NCBI GenBank assembly: GCA_003979345.1
Contig: RYVZ01000003.1
Coordinates: 102,201-166,200, forward strand
DNA: 64,000 bases
Origin: Lachnospiraceae bacterium
Lineage (GTDB): Bacteria > Bacillota > Clostridia > Lachnospirales > Lachnospiraceae
Reading direction: 5' to 3'
Under the pieces are notes generated by a model that ran no database searches, was not told where the DNA came from, and worked only from the letters and a program-made list of their open reading frames with translations. Position 1 is the first letter of the stretch; each line of letters begins with the position of its first letter. Position numbers and translations under genes: made by a program. Below, in pieces: positions 43,894-55,814 of this stretch.

Positions 43894-44523
43894 ATGGCAA
43901 AATGTGTGATCATGGATCATCCGCTGATTCAGCACAAGATCGGGTACATCAGAAGAAAGGAAACGGGGACAAAAGATTTCAGGGATACGATCAGTGAGAT
44001 CGCGATGCTGATCTGTTATGAGGCAACGCGCGAGCTTCCTCTTTCGGAAGTAGAGATTGAAACGCCGATCTGCAAGACGAAAGCCAAAGAGCTTCGCGGT
44101 AAAAAAATGGCGATCGTGCCGATCCTGCGCGCAGGACTGGGGATGGTGGACGGCGTGCTGGACCTGATACCGGCGGCTAAGATCGGGCATATCGGACTTT
44201 ACCGTGATCCGGACACGCATGAGCCTGTCGAGTATTACTGTAAGCTTCCGGCTGATTGTGCGGAGAGAGAAGTATTTGTAGTGGATCCGATGCTCGCGAC
44301 GGGCGGTTCCTCTTCCGCGGCGATTCAGATGTTAAAAGATAAAGGCTGTAATAAAATTCATTTCATGTGCATCATTGCCGCGCCGGAAGGCGTTGAGAGG
44401 ATGAAAAAGGATCATCCCGACGTTGATATGTACATCGGAGCGCTTGATGAAAAGCTCAATGAGCATGCATATATCGTTCCGGGCTTGGGGGATGCGGGCG
44501 ACCGTATTTTTGGGACAAAGTAA
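43894..44523 (+). CDS. upp: Uracil phosphoribosyltransferase
   Basis: This 209-residue salvage enzyme joins uracil and PRPP to give UMP. The PRPP-binding motif [15 protein letters not shown] is present, as are the uracil-site segment [17 protein letters not shown] at the C-terminus and the flexible [16 protein letters not shown]. The ATG at 43894 follows GGGAGG. A leader of about 160 bases upstream has no clear attenuator hairpin. The next gene is the dCMP deaminase, so both pyrimidine enzymes may be expressed together. Confidence 0.97.
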   Translation: MAKCVIMDHPLIQHKIGYIRRKETGTKDFRDTISEIAMLICYEATRELPLSEVEIETPICKTKAKELRGKKMAIVPILRAGLGMVDGVLDLIPAAKIGHIGLYRDPDTHEPVEYYCKLPADCAEREVFVVDPMLATGGSSSAAIQMLKDKGCNKIHFMCIIAAPEGVERMKKDHPDVDMYIGALDEKLNEHAYIVPGLGDAGDRIFGTK

Positions 44524-44539
44524 GGAGATAAAGGAACAA

Positions 44540-44690
44540 AGCCGGAACGCAGGTAATGGGAAAATGAAACGGATAAAGCTGGAAGTACGTTCAATGAGAA
44601 GAGAACAGCAGGTAAAACCGGAATCATGGGTAATGGGAAAACGAACGGGTAAAACCGGAAGAGCAGGTAATGGAAAGAGTGCAGCGGACT
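44540..44690 (+). repeat. Imperfect low-complexity repeats between upp and deaminase gene
   Basis: The gap contains several imperfect copies of a purine-rich unit with GCAGGTAATGG, ATGGGAAAA and GGTAAAACCGGAA. No gene is convincing here. It may be a decayed repeat or simply purine-rich spacer. Confidence 0.4.
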
Positions 44691-44719
44691 AAGCGAAAAG
44701 GGGATAACAGGTAACAGAT

Positions 44720-45214
44720 ATGGGTCAGAAGATCGGAAAAAGGGAAGGTTATATTTCGTGGGACGAGTATTTTATGGGTGTAGCGCTGCTTGCACGCATG
44801 CGTTCTAAAGATCCGGGCACTCAGGTGGGCGCGTGCATAGTGAGCGAAGACCACAAAATTTTGTCCATCGGCTATAATGGTCTGCCGACCGGATGTTCTG
44901 ACGATGAATTCCCATGGGCGCGTGAAGGGGAACCGCTAGGGACAAAGTATCCGTTTGTGACGCACGGGGAGCTAAATGCGATCTTAAATTTTAGGGGCGG
45001 AAGCCTTGCGGGTGCGACGCTGTATGTCTCACTTTTTCCCTGTAACGAATGCGCAAAGGCGATCATTCAGTCCGGAATCCGTACAGTCATCTATGCGGAT
45101 GATAAGTACGAAGGCACGGATTCCGTCAGGGCAAGCCGTATGCTTTTTTCGGCGGCCAAAGTAGCATGCAGAAAATATGAACATACCGGAAGGAGTATTA
45201 CGCTGGATGTGTAA
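44720..45214 (+). CDS. dCMP deaminase (ComEB-like)
   Basis: This 164-residue zinc deaminase converts dCMP to dUMP for thymidylate synthesis. The zinc site has His and the catalytic Glu in THGELNAIL and the two Cys in FPCNECAKAI. NGLPTGCSDDEFPWAREGE is typical of the dCMP deaminase/ComEB group and distinguishes it from cytidine deaminase. The length is normal. The start ATG at 44720 has GATAACAGG upstream, a weak ribosome site. It is followed by a cell-wall hydrolase gene 27 bases later. Confidence 0.93.
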   Translation: MGQKIGKREGYISWDEYFMGVALLARMRSKDPGTQVGACIVSEDHKILSIGYNGLPTGCSDDEFPWAREGEPLGTKYPFVTHGELNAILNFRGGSLAGATLYVSLFPCNECAKAIIQSGIRTVIYADDKYEGTDSVRASRMLFSAAKVACRKYEHTGRSITLDV

Positions 45215-45241
45215 CGGCAGGAAGGTTAAGCAGGTAGGGGC

Positions 45242-46405
45242 ATGAAAGGGAAAGTGCTTCGAAGACGTTTTTTTTGTATAACACTTGTTTTGTTTTCTGC
45301 ATCGATTCCGACCGCGCAGACGTATGCAAAATCAACGCAGCAACAGCTTGATGAGGCGCAGCAGCAGCAGCAGGAAACACAGGAAGAGCTTGACGAGATC
45401 GAAGATAATCTCTCAAGCCTGGAAGGACAGCGCAACGATCTTCAGGAAGAATTGAGCGAATTAAACGATCAACTGAATGCAGTGCGGGCAAATCTGGAGC
45501 GGATCGAAGAAAATCTGGATCAGAAAGAAAGCGAGATCGAGCAGACGCAGGCGACTCTTGCGGAGGCGCGTCAGACGGAGGTTGAGCAGTACGAGAGTAT
45601 GAAAGAACGGATCCGGTTCATGTATGAGAACGGGGAGACAACGTATCTGGAAATGCTTTTTTCAGCGAACGGGTTTGCCGATTTCCTGAACCGGAGTGAA
45701 TATATTGAGCAGGTTGAGCGCTATGACCGGCGTAAACTGGAAGAGTATCAGGAGACCTGCAGAATGATCGAGCGGCAGGAAGAGCGGCTGAATGAGGAAC
45801 TTGCCGAGCTGCAGATGCTGCGGGAAGAAGCAAAGCTGGAGCAGGAACGTGTTGATGGTCTTGTGGCGGAGACGTCGGAGCGCATTGCGGGGTACAGCGA
45901 TCAGATTTCCGAAACGGAAGCCCAGATGCGTGCGTATGAAGCGGAGCTTGCCAGGCAGAATGAGAATATAGAAATGTTGAAGGCGCGGGTCGAGGAGGAA
46001 AGGAGACTGTCTGCGCTCGCTGCGCAATCGGCATGGAGGGATATTTCGGACATACAGTTTGAAGAAGGCGATCGCAAGCTGCTGGCGAATCTGATCTATT
46101 GTGAGGCGGGTGGAGAGCCCTACGAGGGTCAGGTGGCGGTCGGCGCGGTCGTCATAAACCGGATGCTCAGCAGAGTATTTCCCGATACGATGGTCGGTGT
46201 GATCTATGCAAGGAGACAGTTTTCACCGGTGGCGAGCGGACGGCTTGCGCTTGCACTTGCAAATGATCGTGCAACAGCGAGCTGTTACCGTGCGGCGGAT
46301 GAGGCGATGAGCGGCAGGACGAATGTGGCGGACTGCCTGTTTTTCCGGACGCCGATAGATGGTATCACGCCGCGGTACAGGATCAGCGGACATATTTTCT
46401 ATTGA
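45242..46405 (+). CDS. Secreted coiled-coil cell-wall hydrolase (SleB-type domain)
   Basis: This 387-residue protein has a signal peptide (RRRFFCITLVLFSASIPT, then AQTYA) and about 230 residues of coiled coil (QQQQETQEELDEIEDNLSSL and similar) of the PcsB/EnvC kind. The C-terminal 120 residues are a Hydrolase_2 domain, DRKLLANLIYCEAGGEPYEG, then VGAVVINRMLSRVFPDT, then RQFSPVASGRL; the Glu in YCEAGGE is the expected catalytic residue. Such proteins cleave peptidoglycan during division or, as SleB/CwlJ, in spore germination. The coiled coil suggests regulation by a membrane partner. A terminator follows. Confidence 0.93.
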   Translation: MKGKVLRRRFFCITLVLFSASIPTAQTYAKSTQQQLDEAQQQQQETQEELDEIEDNLSSLEGQRNDLQEELSELNDQLNAVRANLERIEENLDQKESEIEQTQATLAEARQTEVEQYESMKERIRFMYENGETTYLEMLFSANGFADFLNRSEYIEQVERYDRRKLEEYQETCRMIERQEERLNEELAELQMLREEAKLEQERVDGLVAETSERIAGYSDQISETEAQMRAYEAELARQNENIEMLKARVEEERRLSALAAQSAWRDISDIQFEEGDRKLLANLIYCEAGGEPYEGQVAVGAVVINRMLSRVFPDTMVGVIYARRQFSPVASGRLALALANDRATASCYRAADEAMSGRTNVADCLFFRTPIDGITPRYRISGHIFY

Positions 46406-46410
46406 CAAAA

Positions 46411-46452
46411 GATCCCTTGCGGCAGAAGGGCTATGCTGCAAGGGATTTTTTA
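46411..46452 (+). terminator. Terminator after coiled-coil hydrolase gene
   Basis: ATCCCTTGCGGCA pairs with TGCTGCAAGGGAT (one mismatch) around a 9-base loop, followed by TTTTTTAA. Confidence 0.85.
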
Positions 46453-46500
46453 ATTGCTTCGATTAAATTCACAATCATAAATCTCTTTTTATTTCTACAT

Positions 46501-47037
46501 TTACTGATTTGGAAGAACTTCGTTTAACGGAGCCTTTAAGGCATCAAATTCACCGCTGTAAATAGTCCTTAGCAGATCGTTGACGCGCAGAAGCACGCTG
46601 TGAAGTGTCTTTTCATTGATGAGGCCCTGTTCGGCAGCTTCCGCCAGTTCGTCGAGGTCAACGACTTTAACGAAACCGTCCGGGTAAATAACAATGTCCG
46701 CGAGCAGATCAATACAGGTAAGACAGTCATGACCCTGCTGCGCTTTGGACGCCGGTTCGGGCGGTTGACAGTCCGGCAGCGTGTTTTTTCCGTACTCGTA
46801 ATCGACGATGTCGCAATACCAATAGGCTAACGTATTGTCACTTTTTAGAAATTTACTGATCTTGATCCCTTTTTTCAGATAGTAAACGGAAGCACCATGG
46901 TCAAATTCTTTTTTTGGACGAAATGTGTTCCAAGTGGTAACGATCATGTCCTGATCGCATCGGACGATCACATCGCCTTCTAATGAGATACATTCATCCG
47001 GTATCAGCCGTTTGCGGTATAAAGTCGGATTTATCAT
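46501..47037 (-). CDS. DUF402 domain protein
   Basis: This 178-residue cytoplasmic protein is of the DUF402 family, whose members bind or hydrolyse nucleotides or RNA; FAU-1 has RNase activity and others are nucleoside-diphosphatases. Visible signatures are MIVTTWNTFRPKKEFDHGAS at the start of the barrel, LAYWYCDIVDYEY, and the acidic CIDLLADIVIYPDGFVKVVD with the metal-binding Asp cluster. The ATG at 47037 follows GGAGG. It is divergent from the ATP synthase operon with its own promoter. Confidence 0.85.
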   Translation of the reverse strand: MINPTLYRKRLIPDECISLEGDVIVRCDQDMIVTTWNTFRPKKEFDHGASVYYLKKGIKISKFLKSDNTLAYWYCDIVDYEYGKNTLPDCQPPEPASKAQQGHDCLTCIDLLADIVIYPDGFVKVVDLDELAEAAEQGLINEKTLHSVLLRVNDLLRTIYSGEFDALKAPLNEVLPNQ

Positions 47038-47145
47038 GCGAACCTCCATTTTTATGCGCCAGACGTCGTTTTTAGCGAACGTTGCAGAGTGAAACAGTCG
47101 GAAGGAATTGTGCGCCAGCAGAATCCTTCTTTGGTTATGGAAAGA

Positions 47146-47174
47146 ATCGTACAGGAAATAGATAAAAAAGTCAA
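47146..47174 (-). promoter_or_regulatory. Promoter of DUF402 gene
   Basis: Minus strand TTGACT, 17 bases, TACGAT, about 110 bases before the ATG at 47037. Confidence 0.6.
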
Positions 47175-47193
47175 TCAAAATCGTGGTTTTGGC

Positions 47194-47222
47194 TAGACAT
47201 GGCTGGGAAAAATAGGTATAAT
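47194..47222 (+). promoter_or_regulatory. Promoter of ATP synthase operon
   Basis: TAGACA, 17 bases, TATAAT, 57 bases upstream of the first reading frame of the operon. It is back-to-back with the promoter of the divergent DUF402 gene. Confidence 0.75.
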
Positions 47223-47279
47223 AGTAAATTATGACATGCTCCTTGCGAGTATGCATGATGGAGAGGAAGTACCGGAAAT

Positions 47280-47624
47280 TTGAACAACGAGGTCGGCGGA
47301 CGGCATAATAAAAATGGCAGACGGCAGGGCAGGAACGACGGACGTGGCAATGGCAGGGTTCTGGAATCGCTTGCACTGGTGATGCAGTTTGGCATTCATA
47401 TGGTGGTTCCGATCTTCATGTGTCTGTTTTTGGGGATTTGGATCGACCGCAAGGCAGGGACTTCCTATTGGGTGATCATTCTTTTTTTCATGGGAGCGCT
47501 GGCGGGCTTTACGAACATTTATAAGCTTGCGATGAAGCTGGGCGGCAGAAATGTCAGCGGACGGGGAAAGGAAGCGGACCGGAATGGAGACAGAAGTCAG
47601 GATAAAGGGCAGGATGGGATGTAA
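47280..47624 (+). CDS. atpZ: AtpZ/AtpI-family protein
   Basis: This 114-residue protein opens the ATP synthase operon. Two membrane helices, VMQFGIHMVVPIFMCLFLGI and WVIILFFMGALAGFTNIY, are separated by the short WIDRKAGTS. This is the typical AtpZ/AtpI (F0F1-ATPase_g) layout, with a basic N-terminus. It probably helps with assembly of the c-ring or with cation uptake. The start is not certain: a TTG at 47280 gives the listed product, with GGAA upstream. It overlaps the next gene by about 40 bases. Confidence 0.85.
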   Translation: MNNEVGGRHNKNGRRQGRNDGRGNGRVLESLALVMQFGIHMVVPIFMCLFLGIWIDRKAGTSYWVIILFFMGALAGFTNIYKLAMKLGGRNVSGRGKEADRNGDRSQDKGQDGM

Positions 47625-48045
47625 CCGTACTTTGTTGGAACTGATGTGCGGGATCGTGCTGTTTGATCTGCTCTGTCTTGCAGCGGGCATCTGGTTTGTA
47701 CCGCAGAAAGGCTCGTGTGCGCTTGGATTATTATTTGGTATGCTAACGGCGCTTGCCATGGCATATCATATGTCATGGACATTTGACAGATATCTGGGTA
47801 TGCCGCAGAAGACGGCTGTGCGGAAAGTGGCAATGCAGGCGATTCTGCGATATTTGGCGGTCGCGGCGGTGCTGTTTACGATTCTTTTTACAAAGGCAGC
47901 AAATCCGCTCACTGCGTTTTTGGGGATCATGGGCTTAAAGATCGGAGCATATGTCCAGCCTCTGATCCACCGCATCACGGTAAAGAAATACCCCGATCCG
48001 GAACCGGCACCTCCGGTTCCGGATTCGGAGCAATATGATATTTGA
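47584..48045 (+). CDS. atpI: ATP synthase subunit I-like protein
   Basis: This 153-residue protein has four membrane helices (LELMCGIVLFDLLCLAAGIW, then LGLLFGMLTALAMAYHMSW, then ILRYLAVAAVLFTILF, then PLTAFLGIMGLKIGAYV), the ATP-synthase I layout (PF03899). AtpI is thought to act as a chaperone for c-ring assembly. The ATG at 47584 has AAAGGAAG upstream and lies within the end of atpZ; an ATG at 47614 is the next choice. The C-terminal tail is Pro-rich. atpB starts 16 bases later. Confidence 0.82.
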   Translation: METEVRIKGRMGCNRTLLELMCGIVLFDLLCLAAGIWFVPQKGSCALGLLFGMLTALAMAYHMSWTFDRYLGMPQKTAVRKVAMQAILRYLAVAAVLFTILFTKAANPLTAFLGIMGLKIGAYVQPLIHRITVKKYPDPEPAPPVPDSEQYDI

Positions 48046-48061
48046 ACAAGGAGGTGAAAAT

Positions 48062-48796
48062 ATGACACAGGGCATCCTGTTATCCTCGAATGTGACAGAG
48101 AGCTTTATGATCAAAGGCGTGTTCAAGTATACCGTCTTCGGGCAGGAAGTGTGGATCACCACAACGCATGTCTGTATCCTGATCGTTATGCTTGTGCTCA
48201 TGGTTTTTGCGCTCTGCGTAAACCGCGCCTTAAAGCACGCATCTGAGGTACCCACGGGACTGCAGAATGTAGCCGAGCTGGTTGTGGAAAAGCTTGACGG
48301 CATGGTAAAGAGCAGCATGGGGAAGCATGCGAAGGTATTCGGCAATTACATCGGAACCATCTTTATTTTTATCCTATTGTCGAATATTTCAGGCATTCTG
48401 GGTTTGCGCCCGCCGACTGCCGATTACGGTGTTACACTGCCGCTTGGCATTCTTACGTTCACGCTGATTCATGTGACGCAGTTTAAGAACAACTCGCCGA
48501 AACAGATTTGGAATGATATGTGTTCTCCGCTTCCGCCATGGCTGCCGATTTGGCTGCCGATCAATGTGATCAGTGAGATTGCAGTACCGATCTCGCTGTC
48601 GCTGCGTTTGTTTGCAAACGTACTGTCGGGAACGATCATGATGGCACTTGTGTACGGGTTGCTGCGGTGGTTTGCGGTTATATGGCCGGCGGCACTGCAT
48701 GTATATTTCGACCTGTTTTCGGGTGCGATCCAGACATACGTGTTCTGTATGCTGACGATGACGTACATCAGCAATGCGTATGGAGATGAGTCTTAG
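48062..48796 (+). CDS. atpB: ATP synthase subunit a
   Basis: This 244-residue membrane protein is the ion-channel stator subunit of the Fo motor. Multiple helices are present; the essential Arg lies in SLSLRLFANVLSGTIMMAL, and the PLPPWLPIWLPINVISE segment before it is typical. The last helix contains FSGAIQTYVFCMLTMTYI. The ATG follows AAGGAGGTG. The Arg works against the Glu of subunit c. An imperfect copy of the hairpin repeat lies in the gap between this gene and atpE. Confidence 0.96.
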   Translation: MTQGILLSSNVTESFMIKGVFKYTVFGQEVWITTTHVCILIVMLVLMVFALCVNRALKHASEVPTGLQNVAELVVEKLDGMVKSSMGKHAKVFGNYIGTIFIFILLSNISGILGLRPPTADYGVTLPLGILTFTLIHVTQFKNNSPKQIWNDMCSPLPPWLPIWLPINVISEIAVPISLSLRLFANVLSGTIMMALVYGLLRWFAVIWPAALHVYFDLFSGAIQTYVFCMLTMTYISNAYGDES

Positions 48797-49147
<351 letters not shown>

Positions 49148-49202
49148 AAAAGAGTTTGCGGAACGCAAACTCTTTCGAAGAATCTGCTGAGGCAGATTCT
49201 TC
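49148..49202 (+). repeat. Intergenic hairpin repeat cluster after atpE (copy 2)
   Basis: Two consecutive hairpins start at the stop codon: AGAGTTTGCG with CGCAAACTCT, and GAAGAATCTGC with GCAGATTCTTC. Order and sequence match the repeat after the thioesterase gene at 8.2 kb. Further imperfect repeats of GAAGGATCT and GAGGAATCT follow up to about 49258. Confidence 0.7.
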
Positions 49203-49290
49203 ACAAAGGAAATTCTCTTGAAGGATCTCGCTGACGAGGAATCTGCGGGGAAGATCCTATAAGTCATGACAGAGGAGAGGAGGCAGTCAG

Positions 49291-49860
49291 TTGCAGACAG
49301 TGTTCAATGCAGGAATCATGTTGGCAGAAGCGGGAAGCGGTTCGATGCGTCGTCTGTTTAATTTGGACTTACAGCTCATAACGGATTCTGTTCTCACGAT
49401 TATTGCAGTATTCATATTATTCCTGTTTCTGTCGCGTTTTCTTTTTAATCCGGTAAGAAAAATGCTGGAGAGCCGAAGTACGAAAATTGCGGGCGATATA
49501 GAGAGCGCACAGAAGGATAAGACCGACGCTTCAGCTATGAAAGCGGAATACGAAGCGAAGCTAAAGAGCGTGGATAAAGAAGCCGAAGCGATCCTGGCGG
49601 ACGCAAGGAAGCGCGGTCTGGAAAATGAGAACCGGATCATTGCCCAGGCGAAGGAAGAAGCAGCGGCGATTCTGGAGCGGGCGAGGACGGAAGCAGAACT
49701 TGAGAAGCAGAAAGCGGCAGATGAAGTGAAGAGAGAGATGATCACGATCGCGTCGGCAATGGCTTCAAAAGTTGTGGCGGCAAATATTGACACAACAATT
49801 CAGAACAGTCTGATTGATGAGACGTTAAAGGAAATGGGTGAGAGCACATGGCTAAGCTGA
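49291..49860 (+). CDS. atpF: ATP synthase subunit b
   Basis: This 189-residue peripheral stalk subunit has one N-terminal membrane helix (SVLTIIAVFILFLFLSRF) and a long charged coiled coil (ASAMKAEYEAKLKSVDKEAE, then EEAAAILERARTEAELEKQK). It starts at a TTG at 49291, with GAGGAGG upstream. It links subunit a to the F1 head through delta. Its 3' end overlaps atpH by 13 bases, indicating coupled translation. Confidence 0.94.
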   Translation: MQTVFNAGIMLAEAGSGSMRRLFNLDLQLITDSVLTIIAVFILFLFLSRFLFNPVRKMLESRSTKIAGDIESAQKDKTDASAMKAEYEAKLKSVDKEAEAILADARKRGLENENRIIAQAKEEAAAILERARTEAELEKQKAADEVKREMITIASAMASKVVAANIDTTIQNSLIDETLKEMGESTWLS

Positions 49861-50396
49861 TTTCGGGGACATATGCGGAAGCGCTGTTTGAGCTTGCGCT
49901 CGAAGAGCATCGGGAAGACGAGTTCTTAGAGGAAGCACAGGGACTCCTTATCGTGCTTAAGGAAAATCCTGAGCTGAATCAGATGATGAATCATCCCAAG
50001 ATCGGAAGAGAAGAGAAGATTTCCACGCTGAAAGCGGTGTTTGAAGGCCGTATCAGCGGGGATATGCTCGGTTTTCTCACCGTGATCGTTGAGAAGAACC
50101 GCTATGGAAGCATAGAGCAGATTCTTGACGGCTTTGTCGATAAGATGAAGGAACATAAAGGAATCGGTATTGCCTATGTGGCGTCGGCGGTCGTCCTGAC
50201 GGACGAACAGAAGAAGCAGGTGGAAGCACGGCTTTTGGCGACAACCAGGTACCGCCAGGTGGAAATGCATTATGAAGTATGCACAGAACTCATCGGCGGT
50301 ATGGTCATCCGTATCGGAGACCGCGTCGTAGACAGCAGCATCCGCTCCAGGTTGAGCGATATGGAGCGGAGCCTGATGAAACTTCAGCTTGCATAA
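49848..50396 (+). CDS. atpH: ATP synthase subunit delta
   Basis: This 182-residue subunit joins the peripheral stalk to the F1 head. The N-terminal helical domain starts ISGTYAEALFELALEEHRED, and the C-terminal domain ends with LIGGMVIRIGDRVVDSSIRS, the usual family signature. It overlaps the 3' end of atpF. atpA follows after about 100 bases that contain a short imperfect hairpin (GGAAACGCTGAT with ATCAGAGCTTCC). Confidence 0.95.
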   Translation: MAKLISGTYAEALFELALEEHREDEFLEEAQGLLIVLKENPELNQMMNHPKIGREEKISTLKAVFEGRISGDMLGFLTVIVEKNRYGSIEQILDGFVDKMKEHKGIGIAYVASAVVLTDEQKKQVEARLLATTRYRQVEMHYEVCTELIGGMVIRIGDRVVDSSIRSRLSDMERSLMKLQLA

Positions 50397-50494
50397 GGAA
50401 ACGCTGATTTGATCAGAGCTTCCTTATGAGGTGCAGCTTAAAGTCCGGAGAAAAGTCCGGACAGAGATAAGAAAATAAAGAAAGGTGCAGATGA

Positions 50495-52003
<1,509 letters not shown>

Positions 52004-52029
52004 GGCGCTTGGGAAGGCGGTGAAATGCA

Positions 52030-52914
52030 ATGGCGTCGATGAGAGACATCAAGAGACGTAAGGGCAGTATACAGAGTACACAGCAGATTACCAAGGCGAT
52101 GAAGCTTGTTTCCACGGTAAAACTCCAGCGGAGCAAAGCGCATGCGGAGCAGACCAAATCATATTTTTCATGTATGTATGATACCGTGAAGAGTATGATC
52201 GTCAAAGCCGGCGCATTGGATCATCCGTATCTGAAAACCGGAACATCCGATAAAAAAGCTGTCATTGTGATCACTTCCAACAGAGGTCTTGCGGGAGGGT
52301 ATAACTCCAATGTCGTGAAACTGATCACGCGCGGAGAGCTTGCGGAGAAAAAGGATGATCTGATCATCCATGCGATCGGAAAAAAAGGACGTGATCTGCT
52401 TGCGCGCGCGGGATATCGGATCGCCGACAAGGATTATTCCGAGGTGATCGAGGAGCCGACTTATGTGGAGGCGATGCAGCTGGCCAAAGAGTTACTAAAA
52501 AACTATATGGACGGAGAGATCGGTGAAATCTATCTTGCTTATACGTATTTTAAGAATACGGTCGTTCATGAGCCGAAGCTTCTAAAGCTTCTCCCGGTGT
52601 CACTTGAAGACGAACAGGAGATGAATGGAGAAGCGGCGGATACGACGGACGATAAGGCGATGATGAATTTTGAGCCGGAGGCGGATGAAGCCTTGAGTCT
52701 CATTATTCCAAAGTATGTCGCGAGTCTGATCTATGGGGCGCTGATCGAGGCGGTTGCCAGTGAGAACGGCGCGAGAATGCAGGCGATGGATTCCGCGACA
52801 AGCAATGCGGAAGAAATGATCGGCAAATTATCGCTCCAGTATAACAGAGCGCGTCAGGGCTCGATCACACAGGAATTAACAGAAATCATAGCCGGAGCGG
52901 AAGCGATTTCCTGA
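52030..52914 (+). CDS. atpG: ATP synthase subunit gamma
   Basis: This 294-residue central shaft subunit has the conserved N-terminal MRDIKRRKGSIQSTQQITKA helix and the C-terminal ASENGARMQAMDSATSNAEE, which together form the coiled coil inside the F1 head. VITSNRGLAGGYNSNVVK marks the globular domain. A modest insert near EQEMNGEAADTTDDKA is seen in other clostridial gammas. The ATG at 52030 follows GGCGGTG, a weak ribosome site. atpD starts about 70 bases later. Confidence 0.97.
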   Translation: MASMRDIKRRKGSIQSTQQITKAMKLVSTVKLQRSKAHAEQTKSYFSCMYDTVKSMIVKAGALDHPYLKTGTSDKKAVIVITSNRGLAGGYNSNVVKLITRGELAEKKDDLIIHAIGKKGRDLLARAGYRIADKDYSEVIEEPTYVEAMQLAKELLKNYMDGEIGEIYLAYTYFKNTVVHEPKLLKLLPVSLEDEQEMNGEAADTTDDKAMMNFEPEADEALSLIIPKYVASLIYGALIEAVASENGARMQAMDSATSNAEEMIGKLSLQYNRARQGSITQELTEIIAGAEAIS

Positions 52915-52917
52915 TGA

Positions 52918-54390
<1,473 letters not shown>

Positions 54391-54497
54391 GGAATCCACG
54401 GAAGAATGTCAAACATGCGGCATTCTTTATCCGGATCCGGGTATCTGCGGAGTGGATGAATATAGGCTAAGTGTGGAATCAGGATTGAGGTGGCTTT

Positions 54498-54902
54498 ATG
54501 GCAGAGGATAATCGTTTTACGATCAAAATTATCACACCGGACCGTGTTTTTTACGAGGGCTTGGCAACAATGGTCGAGTTTAATACGACGGAGGGTGAGG
54601 TCGGCATTTATAAAAACCATATTCCGATGACGATGATCATCAAGCCGGGGATCCTTTATATTACGGATGGTGACGAGCAGAAGGTGGCTGCGCTCCACGC
54701 AGGGTTTGTGGAAATCCTGAAGGAGCAGATCACGATTCTTGCGGAGATTGTGGAATGGCCGAATGAGATTGACTTACATCGTGCCGAGGCTGCGAAGGAA
54801 CGTGCCGAGAAGCGGCTTTCCGAGAAAGATCCCAAAACCGATGTTGCGCGGGCCGAGACGGCGCTTTTGCGTGCGCTTGCGCGTATCTCGACGATTCGGT
54901 AA
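54498..54902 (+). CDS. atpC: ATP synthase subunit epsilon
   Basis: This 134-residue subunit has the N-terminal beta barrel (KIITPDRVFYEGLATMVEFN, then GEVGIYKNHIPMT) and the C-terminal two-helix hairpin (RAEAAKERAEKRLSEKDP), which can inhibit the motor. The ATG follows GAGGTGGC. It is the last gene of the operon, followed by a terminator. There is a 107-base gap from atpD with no gene. Confidence 0.95.
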   Translation: MAEDNRFTIKIITPDRVFYEGLATMVEFNTTEGEVGIYKNHIPMTMIIKPGILYITDGDEQKVAALHAGFVEILKEQITILAEIVEWPNEIDLHRAEAAKERAEKRLSEKDPKTDVARAETALLRALARISTIR

Positions 54903-54967
54903 CCGACCGATTGAAAAGCCGGCGTGAGCCGGAAATATAGTTATTTGTCAGAATAGTAACAGGTATC

Positions 54968-55020
54968 AAAAGGGCCGCCGCTTTAGCGAAGGAATGTTCG
55001 TGAAGCGGCAGCCCTTTTTC
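54968..55020 (+). terminator. Terminator of ATP synthase operon
   Basis: AAAGGGCCGCCGCTT pairs with AAGCGGCAGCCCTTT (small bulge) around a loop of about 19 bases, followed by TTC. Confidence 0.85.
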
Positions 55021-55139
55021 GTGCAAATCGTTATATTACATATGAAAATACATTCCACCGCACGTTTTCCATCTGCCCGCATACTATAATACAAACCGGA
55101 TCTGATCGGAATGAACTTAAAAAACAGGGGATCAAAAGA

Positions 55140-55730
55140 ATGGAACAGCATCGTGTCGTACCCTTTTATCAGGCTTATCATATGCCGCCGTATCCCATGC
55201 CATATATGCCGATATATGCAGTGAACGGAAATGGCGGTCTGCCGCTCTATATGACGCAGGAAATGGATACCAAAGAGGACTTGCAGTATTTACAGGAAAT
55301 GTTTCCGGAAATGTCAAGACGCTATGCCGCCAGAATCGCTTCGGTTGTGGACCGGCTGGATTACAAGGGAAGCATGATATATGATGAATATATAGACAGA
55401 CTTCGATTGCAGCGCCTTGCACACGATATTCTGCAGATGATCGAAAAAGAAGAAGCGGATGGAGCGGCGGGCGGAGCGAATATGTGGGAGCCTGCAGCGG
55501 GGGGAACCACACAAGAACCCATGGCGGGAGAGCGTATGCAAAATACGGCGGATCTGCAGCAGCGCACGGCAGGGTCGAGGGACGATGGAGCTATGCGTTT
55601 GTCACCACGGGATAGCGATTACAGGCAGGAACTGATCTATGTGCTTTTGTGCTATGAGATTGCAAAGCGGCGGCATGGGGCAGGCATGGATCTTTCGAAA
55701 TTTTATGGTATGGGTGACATGGGCGTATAA
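55140..55730 (+). CDS. Hypothetical protein, 196 aa
   Basis: I do not recognise the family. The N-terminus is rich in Pro, Tyr and Met (YQAYHMPPYPMPYMPIYA). The central part is helical and charged (DLQYLQEMFPEMSRRYAARI, then IYDEYIDRLRLQRLAHDILQ). A Gly/Ala/Met-rich low-complexity linker leads to a last segment, YRQELIYVLLCYEIAKRR. The pattern of a Pro-rich start and a short helical domain resembles small Lachnospiraceae proteins of unknown role. No signal peptide is seen. The ATG follows AGGGGAT. A gene for a large surface protein starts 85 bases after it. Confidence 0.65.
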   Translation: MEQHRVVPFYQAYHMPPYPMPYMPIYAVNGNGGLPLYMTQEMDTKEDLQYLQEMFPEMSRRYAARIASVVDRLDYKGSMIYDEYIDRLRLQRLAHDILQMIEKEEADGAAGGANMWEPAAGGTTQEPMAGERMQNTADLQQRTAGSRDDGAMRLSPRDSDYRQELIYVLLCYEIAKRRHGAGMDLSKFYGMGDMGV

Positions 55731-55814
55731 TGTCGGAGGAGAAGATCATTTATTCTATTCACACCAATTCATTTTTGTATTGTGAAAATACCAAAATTAG
55801 CATAGAATAAAAGC